Shown: positions 1 to 5,160 of the stretch, piece after piece | Layout: each line of letters begins with the position of its first letter | Numbering within the stretch: position 1 is the first letter of the stretch | Source: Pseudolabrys sp. | Lineage (GTDB): Bacteria; Pseudomonadota; Alphaproteobacteria; Rhizobiales; Xanthobacteraceae | Reading direction: 5' to 3' | NCBI GenBank assembly: GCA_026125925.1 | Contig: JAHCKF010000127.1 | Coordinates: 1 to 8,666 of the forward strand | DNA length: 8,666 nt | Made by a program: the position numbers and the translations under genes | Notes under the pieces: model-generated | What the model saw: the letters and a program-made list of their open reading frames with translations, nothing else | What the model was told of the DNA's origin: nothing | Database searches by the model: none

Positions 1-445
1 TGGCGAAGGGCGCCGACTGCGCATAGCCCTTCACCGAGGCCGAGGCGCCGGTGAACAGCAAGGCGCCCTCGCCTTTCGGCAGCATACGCCGCGCCGCCTG
101 CTGCGCCACGAGGAAGCCGCCGAAGGCGGTGATCGCCAGCGTCTTCTCGACCTCGGCCGGATCGAGCTCGATGAACGGCCCGCGTACGCGGTAGCTCGGA
201 TTATAGACGACGACGTCAGGCGTCAGGTTCGTGGTGTCGAGATCGTCGAACAGTTTCTCGATGTCATAAGCCTGCGCGGCGTCACACTCGAAGGTGCGTG
301 CCCCCGTCGCTTCCGCGAACTCTTTGAGCTTGGCGGTCGAGCGCGCGGCGAGCGCGACCTGCATGCCGTCCTTCAGCATCAACTTGGCGAGGGAGGCCGA
401 CAGGCCGGAGCCGGCGCCGACGATGAGCGCGGAGGTGTGTTTCAT
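1..445 (-). CDS. Atypical short-chain dehydrogenase/reductase (SDR), N-terminal part
   Basis: The 148 codons from ATG at 445 run off the left edge, so the C-terminus is missing. The fold is a Rossmann-type SDR. The start MKHTSALIVGAGSGLS carries a glycine-rich nucleotide-binding loop at residues 10-16, with Ser16 where classical SDRs usually have the last Gly. The NNAG strand is replaced by VVYNPSYR, and the stretch LFTGASASVKGYAQSAPFA corresponds to the active-site region. Spacing it against classical SDRs puts Ala and Phe where the catalytic Ser and Tyr normally sit, so this is probably one of the divergent SDRs with a degenerate active site. Substrate and reaction cannot be deduced. No strong Shine-Dalgarno precedes the ATG, but it directly precedes the nucleotide-binding strand and no longer start is supported. 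The gene lies downstream of the small 72-aa gene and the carboxylase gene in the same direction, separated by a palindromic repeat. Confidence 0.85.
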   Translation of the reverse strand, partial: MKHTSALIVGAGSGLSASLAKLMLKDGMQVALAARSTAKLKEFAEATGARTFECDAAQAYDIEKLFDDLDTTNLTPDVVVYNPSYRVRGPFIELDPAEVEKTLAITAFGGFLVAQQAARRMLPKGEGALLFTGASASVKGYAQSAPFA

Positions 446-457
446 GGTGGCAGCATA

Positions 458-550
458 TCCGTCATGGCCGGGCTTGTCCCGGCCATCCATGCCTTCATCC
501 CGCGACCGTTTAAAGGCGTGGATGCCCGGCACAAGGCCGGGCATGACGGA
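458..550. repeat. Palindromic extragenic repeat element
   Basis: This is a long imperfect inverted repeat between the SDR and the 72-aa gene. The 36-nt arms at about 460-495 and 513-548 pair with five mismatches, and the ends extend as TCCGTCATG / CATGACGGA. The left arm also holds a smaller internal palindrome around CCGGGCTTGTCCCGG, and the right arm a similar one. From memory of these genomes, GTCATGGCCGGGCTTGTCCCGGCC-type elements are scattered in many copies between genes of Bradyrhizobium and relatives; that copy number is knowledge, not seen here. It could fold into an mRNA hairpin and act as an attenuator or stabiliser. Confidence 0.8.
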
Positions 551-558
551 GAGAAAAT

Positions 559-777
559 CTAAATCTCCGCATCCGCGCGCACCACGGCGATGATCTCGAA
601 CTGGTCCTTGTCGTCGTCGCTCTTGGCATAAGCGTTGAGCTCGTCGCGCGCCTTGGCAATCGCCTCCTCCGGCGTCCAGCAGCCTTCGACCTGGAGGCTG
701 TCGTCATCGCCATCCTCGAGATAGCGGATGAAGACTTCCCAATCGTGGCCGGGTGGTTTTTTGGAGGCGGAGGGCAT
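559..777 (-). CDS. Small acidic hypothetical protein (72 aa)
   Basis: A complete 72-residue reading frame starts MPSASKKPPGHDWEVFIRYLEDGDDD and ends VVRADAEI. I do not recognise a named family. It is very rich in Asp and Glu and has no signal peptide or membrane segment, so a small soluble cytoplasmic protein is expected. It has a WEVFIR strand, a helix-like WTPEEAIAKARDEL segment and a final FEIIAVV strand, a plausible small alpha/beta fold. The layout faintly recalls PaaB-like proteins (WEVFVR, then a helix, then a strand), but I would not name it so. It sits between mccB and the SDR on the same strand, isolated by a palindromic repeat on each side, so co-transcription is uncertain. The Shine-Dalgarno upstream is weak. 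The overlapping minus-strand frame at 510-713 is a low-complexity shadow and was not chosen. Confidence 0.7.
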   Translation of the reverse strand: MPSASKKPPGHDWEVFIRYLEDGDDDSLQVEGCWTPEEAIAKARDELNAYAKSDDDKDQFEIIAVVRADAEI

Positions 778-798
778 GGGACGATATTACATCCGACT

Positions 799-908
799 TG
801 TAGCCCGCGTGGAGCGAAGCGGAACGCGGGGACAGATCAACCCGGATTGCGCGGAGCCTGTCATCGGGCGGCGCTTCGCGCCGACCCGTTGGCTCCATCC
901 GGGCTACA
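799..908. repeat. Composite palindromic extragenic repeat (TGTAGCCCG...CGGGCTACA)
   Basis: An outer inverted repeat, TGTAGCCCG (799-807) and CGGGCTACA (900-908), brackets two smaller hairpins. The first has arms CCCGCGT (804-810) and ACGCGGG (824-830). The second has arms CCCGGAT (841-847) and ATCCGGG (897-903) and contains an inner stem CGGCGC/GCGCCG (869-874/878-883). TAGCCCGGATGGAGCGAAGC-like elements are, from general knowledge, widespread intergenic repeats in Rhizobiales genomes. The element begins 10 bp past the mccB stop codon, so it would form the 3' end of that transcript and may protect or terminate it. No T-run follows on the minus strand. Confidence 0.8.
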
Positions 909-917
909 GCGCCTCCG

Positions 918-2525
918 TCACATCCTGAACACCCCGAACCGCGTCTCCGGCACCGGCGCATTGAGGGCGGCGCTGAACGCCAAGGCCAGCACGCGCCGCG
1001 TCTCGCTCGGCGCGATGATGCCGTCGTCCCACAGCCGCGCCGTGGCGTAGTAAGGATTGCCTTCTTCCTCGTACTGGTCGCGGATCGGCGCCTTGAATTC
1101 TTCTTCCTCGACCTGCGACCAGGCGCCGCCGCCGGCCTCGATGTTGTCGCGCTTGACGGTGGCGAGCACGGACGCCGCCTGCTCGCCGCCCATCACCGAG
1201 ATGCGCGCATTCGGCCACGTGAACAAAAAGCGCGGCGAATAAGCTCTACCGCACATGCCGTAATTGCCGGCGCCGTAGGAGCCGCCAACAATGACGGTGA
1301 TCTTCGGCACCTGCGCGCAGGCCACCGCGGTCACGAGTTTGGCGCCGTCCTTGGCGATGCCGCCGGCCTCGTAATCGCGGCCGACCATAAAGCCGACGAT
1401 GTTCTGCAAGAACAGCAGCGGAATGCGGCGCTGGCAGCACAGCTCGATGAAGTGCGCGCCTTTCAGCGCGCTTTCCGAAAACAGGATGCCGTTGTTGCCG
1501 AGAATGCCGACCGGCATGCCGTGGATGCGGGCAAAGCCGCAGATCAGCGTGGTGCCGTAGAGTGCCTTGAACTCATCGAACTCGGAACCGTCCACCAGCC
1601 GCGCGATGACGTCGCGGATGTCGTACTGCTTCTTGAGATCGACCGGCACCAGGCCGTCGAGTTCGGCGGCGTCGTACAAGGGATCGCGCGGGGTCGTCAG
1701 CGCGATATCAACATCCTTGCGGGTATTGAGATTGGCGACGATGCGCCTGGCCAGCGAGAGCGCGTGATGATCGTCCTGCGCCAGATGATCGGCGACGCCG
1801 GACTTGCGCGCGTGCAAGTCGCCGCCGCCCAGATCCTCGGCGCTCACCACCTCGCCCGTGGCCGCTTTCACCAAAGGGGGCCCGCCGAGGAAGATGGTGC
1901 CCTGGTTCTTGACGATGATGGTCTCGTCCGACATCGCGGGCACGTAGGCGCCGCCCGCCGTGCACGAGCCCATCACCACGGCGATCTGCGGGATGCGCAG
2001 CGAAGAGAGCGTCGCCTGATTGTAGAAGATGCGGCCGAAATGCTCGCGGTCGGGAAACACGTCGGTCTGGTGCGGCAGGTTGGCGCCGCCTGAATCGACC
2101 AGGTAGATGCAGGGCAGCCGGTTCTCGCGGGCGATCTCCTGCGCACGCAGATGCTTCTTCACCGTCATCGGATAATAGGTGCCGCCCTTGATGGTAGAAT
2201 CGTTGCACACGACCATGCATTCGCGGCCCTCGACGCGGCCGATGCCGGCGATCATGCCGGCCCCGTGGATGGCGTCGTCATACATGCCGTAGGCGGCCAG
2301 CGCGCCGATCTCGAGAAACGGCGAGCCGGGATCAATCAGGTTCATGACGCGGTCGCGCGGCAGGAGTTTCCCGCGCGAGACATGGCGCGCCCGCGCTTTC
2401 TCGTTGCCGCCCAGGGCAGCCTGCGCGCGGCGCTGCCGCAGCTCCTCGATCAGCCCGCGCATGCGCTGGGCGTTATTGGCAAATTCCGCCGATGACGCGT
2501 CGATCGACGACGACAGGATAGTCAA
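918..2525 (-). CDS. mccB: Methylcrotonoyl-CoA carboxylase beta (carboxyltransferase) subunit
   Basis: This subunit transfers the carboxyl group from biotin on the alpha subunit to 3-methylcrotonyl-CoA, a cytoplasmic step of leucine/isovalerate breakdown. The 535 residues equal the usual length of bacterial MccB/LiuB. Visible landmarks are [12 protein letters not shown] (residues 108-119), the N-terminal crotonase-like oxyanion region [16 protein letters not shown] (186-201), and the C-terminal counterpart [18 protein letters not shown] (414-431) followed by [19 protein letters not shown] chose TTG at 2525 because GGGAGG ends 7 nt upstream and the resulting N-terminus [12 protein letters not shown] fits the family; the frame stays open to 2666 but that extension overlaps the divergent gene's promoter. 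No alpha subunit is adjacent: downstream lie a 72-aa gene and an SDR, upstream a divergent stress gene. Geranyl-CoA or another acyl-CoA carboxylase beta chain is the alternative, less likely. A possible EcfG promoter on this strand lies at 2629-2653. Confidence 0.93.
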   Translation of the reverse strand: MTILSSSIDASSAEFANNAQRMRGLIEELRQRRAQAALGGNEKARARHVSRGKLLPRDRVMNLIDPGSPFLEIGALAAYGMYDDAIHGAGMIAGIGRVEGRECMVVCNDSTIKGGTYYPMTVKKHLRAQEIARENRLPCIYLVDSGGANLPHQTDVFPDREHFGRIFYNQATLSSLRIPQIAVVMGSCTAGGAYVPAMSDETIIVKNQGTIFLGGPPLVKAATGEVVSAEDLGGGDLHARKSGVADHLAQDDHHALSLARRIVANLNTRKDVDIALTTPRDPLYDAAELDGLVPVDLKKQYDIRDVIARLVDGSEFDEFKALYGTTLICGFARIHGMPVGILGNNGILFSESALKGAHFIELCCQRRIPLLFLQNIVGFMVGRDYEAGGIAKDGAKLVTAVACAQVPKITVIVGGSYGAGNYGMCGRAYSPRFLFTWPNARISVMGGEQAASVLATVKRDNIEAGGGAWSQVEEEEFKAPIRDQYEEEGNPYYATARLWDDGIIAPSETRRVLALAFSAALNAPVPETRFGVFRM

Positions 2526-2532
2526 GGTGAAG

Positions 2533-2538
2533 CCTCCC
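2533..2538 (-). promoter_or_regulatory. Ribosome binding site deciding the TTG start of mccB
   Basis: On the minus strand GGGAGG is followed by 7 nt (CTTCACC) and then TTG at 2525. This near-perfect anti-16S match at ideal spacing is the main reason to start mccB at a TTG rather than at an upstream codon or at the internal ATG of residue 22. Confidence 0.8.
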
Positions 2539-2626
2539 GGACGGCGGAATCGCCGCCGCTTTCGATGAGCGGCCAAGGTGCCCCGGCGGAACCGGCATTT
2601 CAATGGCGGCCGTCCCCTCTCTTTGC

Positions 2627-2653
2627 GGAACGGGTGCGGCCACCGAGCGTTCC
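2627..2653 (+). promoter_or_regulatory. EcfG-type (general stress) promoter upstream of the DUF1236 gene
   Basis: The plus strand shows GGAAC (2627-2631), a 16-nt spacer, then CGTT (2648-2651). This matches the alphaproteobacterial EcfG consensus GGAAC-N16/17-CGTT. Transcription would start near 2658, giving a leader of about 40 nt before the ATG at 2700. The site is an inverted repeat, GGAACG-N15-CGTTCC. Confidence 0.65.
2629..2653 (-). promoter_or_regulatory. Mirror EcfG-type promoter facing mccB
   Basis: On the minus strand the same site reads GGAAC (2653-2649), a 16-nt spacer, then CGTT (2632-2629), again an exact consensus match with allowed spacing. Transcription would begin near 2620 and leave about 95 nt of leader before the mccB TTG. 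Because the EcfG consensus halves are themselves nearly complementary, the symmetry may be partly fortuitous, so confidence is lower than for the plus-strand reading. Confidence 0.4.
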
Positions 2654-2699
2654 TAGGGCGTCGCACGAGACGTCGGGGGGTGACAGAGAGGAACGCCAG

Positions 2700-3434
2700 A
2701 TGACGAAGTCCCGACTCTTATGCAGCGCCGCCGCCATTCTTGCGCTCGGTATCGGCGCCGCCTCCGCCCAGCAGGGCGCGCCGCAACCGGCCCCCTCCGC
2801 GCAGCAGAGCGCTCCGCCGGGCAAGATTGCGCCCCCGATGAACGCCGGACAGCACGGGCCGGCCGTCAAACCGGAGACCTCCGGCCAGGCGCCGTCCGAC
2901 CTCAAGCCCGGCCGTGGCGCCAGCGCCAAACCGGACAACGCAACCACGGGTCAGGCGCCTCAGGCCCCTGCCGGCGCCGGCAAGGGCACAAACCAGACCG
3001 ATACGCAGTCCGGCAATCCGCACGCCAACAATGCGCGCGCCAAGGATTCCAAGGCGCATGAGGGCAACGCCACGGACGCGAACGGCAACGGCAACCGCTC
3101 CGGGCCAACCAATGCCGCCAACGAGCCGGACAAGAATTCGCGGCCGGCAACGACCACCGGCCAGGGCGCGGCCGGCGCGCGCGCCAACCTGACCACGGAA
3201 CAGCGCAGCAAGATCACCACGGTGATCAAGAAGCAGAAGGTCGAACCGGTGAAGCTGGACGTGGATATCCGCGTCGGCACGCGTATTCCCCAGCACGTGC
3301 GCTATTACCCGCTGCCGGCCGAAGTCGTGACCATCTATCCGCAGTGGCGCGGCTTCGATTACATCGTGGTCGGCGATACCATCGTCGTCATCGATCCCGG
3401 CACGCGCGAGATCGTCGCGGTGATCGACGCCTAA
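2700..3434 (+). CDS. Secreted low-complexity protein with C-terminal DUF1236 domain
   Basis: A 244-residue exported protein of unknown function. Residues 1-23 are a Sec signal peptide (positive MTKSR, hydrophobic core, ASA cleavage before QQGAPQ). Residues 24 to about 160 are disordered, rich in Pro, Ala, Gly, Gln, Asn and Thr. Residues about 162-244 form a DUF1236 domain, recognisable from [44 protein letters not shown]. This domain is common, often in several copies per genome, in periplasmic or surface proteins of Bradyrhizobium and relatives; its role is not known to me. The frame is open back to 2565, but ATG 2700 has AGAGAGGA about 8 nt upstream and gives the signal peptide, so it is the start. 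An EcfG-type promoter lies 47-73 nt upstream, suggesting induction in stationary phase or stress, and a strong terminator follows. Confidence 0.88.
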   Translation: MTKSRLLCSAAAILALGIGAASAQQGAPQPAPSAQQSAPPGKIAPPMNAGQHGPAVKPETSGQAPSDLKPGRGASAKPDNATTGQAPQAPAGAGKGTNQTDTQSGNPHANNARAKDSKAHEGNATDANGNGNRSGPTNAANEPDKNSRPATTTGQGAAGARANLTTEQRSKITTVIKKQKVEPVKLDVDIRVGTRIPQHVRYYPLPAEVVTIYPQWRGFDYIVVGDTIVVIDPGTREIVAVIDA

Positions 3435-3465
3435 GCCGGTCAGCTCGTTACATCAAATGACATGA

Positions 3466-3505
3466 CGCAGCGCGGAATTGATCCATTCCGCGCTGCGACG
3501 TTTTT
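3466..3505 (+). terminator. Intrinsic terminator of the DUF1236 gene
   Basis: A perfect 13-bp stem with arms CGCAGCGCGGAAT (3466-3478) and ATTCCGCGCTGCG (3485-3497) and a 6-nt loop is followed by ACG and five T (3501-3505). It ends transcription 30-70 nt past the stop at 3434 and separates this gene from the next promoter. Confidence 0.85.
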
Positions 3506-3539
3506 GATGATGTTTGTTCCGAGAAAAGAGCAAGGTTCC

Positions 3540-3557
3540 CGGAACATCGATGTTCCG
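3540..3557. promoter_or_regulatory. 18-bp perfect palindrome over the -35 element (candidate operator)
   Basis: CGGAACATCGATGTTCCG is fully self-complementary and contains the GGAAC -35 element of the promoter at 3541-3566. Two more GTTCC copies lie upstream at 3516-3520 and 3535-3539. It could be a repressor or activator site for a dimeric regulator, or only a chance extension of GGAAC; no family is assigned. Confidence 0.4.
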
Positions 3558-3566
3558 TCGGTCGTT
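3541..3566 (+). promoter_or_regulatory. EcfG-type promoter upstream of the 141-aa secreted protein gene
   Basis: GGAAC (3541-3545), a 17-nt spacer and CGTT (3563-3566) match the EcfG consensus. The expected start near 3573 gives a leader of about 44 nt before ATG 3617. Confidence 0.65.
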
Positions 3567-3604
3567 GTCTGCACGTGTCCGTTTGGCACCCCATAATTTT
3601 AAAC

Positions 3605-3610
3605 AGGAGG
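3605..3610 (+). promoter_or_regulatory. Ribosome binding site AGGAGG deciding between two ATGs
   Basis: A perfect AGGAGG abuts the first ATG (3611, spacing 0) and lies 6 nt before the second ATG (3617). Only the second has workable spacing, so the protein starts at MKTLTT. Confidence 0.85.
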
Positions 3611-3616
3611 ATGAAT

Positions 3617-4042
3617 ATGAAAACGCTGACCACGCTGACTGCCGCCGCCGCGCTGATCGCCGGCATGTCGATCGCGAACGCGCAGACCGCGCCGCAGGGC
3701 ACCACCACGAACTCCGGCGCCGTCAATGCCGCGCCGACCGGTGAAGGCAATACCGGCAAGAGCGGCATGCAGCCCAAGGGTTCGGCTGACATGAAGGGCT
3801 CGGCGACCGTGAAGCCCGGTCAGCAGGCCCAGAGCGAAAACCAGGCCGACATCAACAAGAAGCCGACCGACAGCGGCATGGCGCCCAAGAGCGGCATGCA
3901 GTCTGATGCGACGAAGAACATGGGTTCGGGCTCGGCCAAGACGCCGTCGGCCACGACTGGTAGCGGCGCATCGAGCACGGTGAACCCGAACGACAAGTCG
4001 ACGGACAATGGCAAGACCAAGGCCAAGGATCTCGCCAAGTAA
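3617..4042 (+). CDS. Secreted disordered Gly/Ser/Thr/Lys/Met-rich protein (141 aa)
   Basis: I do not recognise a named domain. Residues 1-22 form a clear Sec signal peptide (MKTLTTLTAAAALIAGMSIANA, written here only as its ends MKT and ANA; cleavage before QTAPQG). The remaining 119 residues lack hydrophobic segments and cysteine and are dominated by Gly, Ser, Thr, Lys, Asn, Ala and Met, so a soluble, intrinsically disordered periplasmic or extracellular protein is expected. A KSGMQ motif occurs twice (residues 48-52 and 91-95), backed by a 16-nt exact DNA repeat at 3757-3772 and 3886-3901, followed each time by Met/Lys/Gly/Ser-rich sequence. The AGGAGG at 3605 fixes the start. An EcfG-type promoter lies 51-76 nt upstream, and a strong hairpin follows the stop. 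The setting beside a CsbD gene suggests a stress-related role, for example a hydrophilin-like protectant; that is inference. Confidence 0.82.
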   Translation: MKTLTTLTAAAALIAGMSIANAQTAPQGTTTNSGAVNAAPTGEGNTGKSGMQPKGSADMKGSATVKPGQQAQSENQADINKKPTDSGMAPKSGMQSDATKNMGSGSAKTPSATTGSGASSTVNPNDKSTDNGKTKAKDLAK

Positions 4043-4076
4043 TCGAGCCAAGTGAGTGAGCGAGCGAGCATTAAGA

Positions 4077-4105
4077 GTCCCTCGGCGGTATCACCGCCGA
4101 GGGAC
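4077..4105 (+). terminator. Strong hairpin after the 141-aa protein gene (no U-tract)
   Basis: Arms GTCCCTCGGCGGT (4077-4089) and ACCGCCGAGGGAC (4093-4105) pair perfectly over 13 bp around a 3-nt loop, 35 nt past the stop codon. No T-run follows, so it is either a weak terminator or an mRNA 3'-end stabiliser. It lies upstream of the next promoter. Confidence 0.55.
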
Positions 4106-4135
4106 ATATCGGGAAGTTCCGCATAGCTGATGCCT

Positions 4136-4161
4136 GGAACGTCGCGCGGCGCTCGCGCGTT
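4136..4161 (+). promoter_or_regulatory. EcfG-type promoter upstream of the CsbD gene
   Basis: GGAAC (4136-4140), a 17-nt spacer and CGTT (4158-4161) match the EcfG consensus. The spacer is itself a short inverted repeat, CGCGCG-N5-CGCGCG (4143-4159). Expected transcription start is near 4168, about 30 nt before the ATG. Confidence 0.7.
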
Positions 4162-4197
4162 GTCCCGTCGAATTCACACCAACCTGCGAGGTGAGAG

Positions 4198-4380
4198 ATG
4201 AACAAGGATCGTATTGAAGGCAGCTTCAAACAGGCCAAGGGCAAGGTGAAGGAAGCCGCCGGCGAGGTGACCGGCGACGCCAAGCTCCAGGGCGAAGGCA
4301 AGGCCGATCAGGTTGAAGGCAAGGTGCAGAACGCCGTCGGCGGCGCCAAAGACAAGGTCAAGGAAGCGCTCGACCGCTAA
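4198..4380 (+). CDS. CsbD family general stress protein (60 aa)
   Basis: A small, highly charged cytoplasmic protein, MNKDRIEGSFKQAKGKVKEA to KDKVKEALDR, that is a textbook CsbD-family member in length and sequence. The landmarks are the N-terminal DRIEGSFKQAKGKVKEAAGEVTGD and repeated G-K-x-x-x-x-E-G-K-V/D-type helices rich in Lys, Glu, Gly and Ala. Bacillus CsbD is a sigma-B general stress protein. In alphaproteobacteria members of this family are commonly among stress-induced genes; the molecular function is unknown. The ATG at 4198 has GAGGTGAGAG just upstream. The EcfG-type promoter at 4136 and the terminator at 4411 make it a single-gene unit. Confidence 0.95.
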   Translation: MNKDRIEGSFKQAKGKVKEAAGEVTGDAKLQGEGKADQVEGKVQNAVGGAKDKVKEALDR

Positions 4381-4410
4381 CGAATTTCTGAAGACCTCCT
4401 AAGACTGACG

Positions 4411-4444
4411 AAGGCCCGGCGTCTCCCCCGCCGGGTCTTTTTTT
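4411..4444 (+). terminator. Intrinsic terminator of the CsbD gene
   Basis: The stem GGCCCGGC (4413-4420) pairs with GCCGGGTC (4430-4437), with one G-U pair and a 9-nt loop, and is followed by seven T (4438-4444). It works on the plus strand only; read from the minus strand no T-run follows. It sits in the convergent gap before the end of the phosphatase-family gene. Confidence 0.85.
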
Positions 4445-4449
4445 GCGCC

Positions 4450-5160
4450 CTAGACACCCGGCCGCAGATCCGCGATCACGGGCAGATGATCGGACAGCGC
4501 CCGGGCGCTGCGATCGACGAAGCTGCGGATCAGCGCGACGCGCGGCCGGCAATAGATGCGGTCGAGCCGCAGCAGAGGAAACATTGCGGGAAAGGTACGG
4601 AAGCGCGTGCGCCCGGCGAGGATGCGCGACAGCACCGAGCGCACCGAGCCCGGCCAGAACCAGTCGTTGAAATCCCCGACCACCACCGCGGGCGCCTCGC
4701 CGGCCGCAAGTTCGATCAGCACCGCGGCCTGCCGCCGGCGCTCGCTGATGCTCAGCCCGAGGTGCGTCGCCACCACCGTCAGCGGGCCGAGCGGCGTCGC
4801 GATCTCGGCGCGGATGGCGCGGCGCGGCTCGTGCTCGCCGAACGAGATGTCGCGCACCTCGTGCCGGCTGACCGGAAAGCGCGAGATCAGCATTTGTCCG
4901 TAATCGCCATCGGCGCCGGTCAGCGAAATGGCGCCGATGCCGTAGACGCCGACCGCGCCGGGCAGATATTCGAAAGGATTGGCGGCGTCGGCCAGCGCGC
5001 GGCGAGAATCGACCTCCTGTAGCGCAACGATGTCGGGATCCCAGCGGCGTATCAGGTCGGCGACCCGCACCAGATCGAAGCGCGGATTGCGGCCGAACGT
5101 GCCGTGGATATTCCACGTCATCACCCGCACGCAGTCGGCCAGCTTCTCCGCTCCCCTCAC
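4450..5160 (-). CDS. Endonuclease/exonuclease/phosphatase (EEP) family hydrolase
   Basis: A 236-residue metal-dependent phosphodiesterase/phosphatase-fold protein. All core motifs are present: TWNIHG (residues 15-20, metal-binding Asn17), ALQEVD (46-51, Glu49), ATHLGLS (131-137, His133), GDFND (162-166, Asp163/Asn165), LDRIY (199-203) and SDH (223-225). There is no signal peptide or membrane segment. The start is assigned to GTG at 5160: its GTGA overlaps the TGA stop of the upstream PLD gene, and GGAG lies 9 nt ahead, so translation is probably coupled. An ATG at residue 14 would cut right at the first motif, so it is less likely. The frame stays open far upstream, but only as a shadow of the PLD gene. 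By analogy with E. coli ybhP next to clsB it may act in phospholipid metabolism; the substrate is unknown. Confidence 0.88.
   Translation of the reverse strand: MRGAEKLADCVRVMTWNIHGTFGRNPRFDLVRVADLIRRWDPDIVALQEVDSRRALADAANPFEYLPGAVGVYGIGAISLTGADGDYGQMLISRFPVSRHEVRDISFGEHEPRRAIRAEIATPLGPLTVVATHLGLSISERRRQAAVLIELAAGEAPAVVVGDFNDWFWPGSVRSVLSRILAGRTRFRTFPAMFPLLRLDRIYCRPRVALIRSFVDRSARALSDHLPVIADLRPGV

Noticed and set aside
1452..2093. Plus-strand open frame of 213 codons
   Set aside because: It is antisense to well-conserved mccB sequence and shows shadow-frame composition only.
2588..2614. A second GGAAC upstream of the DUF1236 gene with a CGT further on
   Set aside because: The spacing is 18 and the -10 reads CGTC, so it falls outside the EcfG consensus; the site at 2627 is exact.
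2526..2666. N-terminal extension of mccB to 2666 and of the DUF1236 gene back to 2565
   Set aside because: Neither extension matches its family; both starts chosen have good ribosome binding sites, and the intervening DNA holds the promoter.
2718..3296. Minus-strand open frame of 192 codons
   Set aside because: Antisense to the DUF1236 protein gene, with Gly/Arg/Leu-rich low-complexity shadow translation.
4052..4070. Short GTGA/GCGA tandem repeat
   Set aside because: Only about four units of two different tetranucleotides; too short to claim a functional repeat or phase-variable tract.
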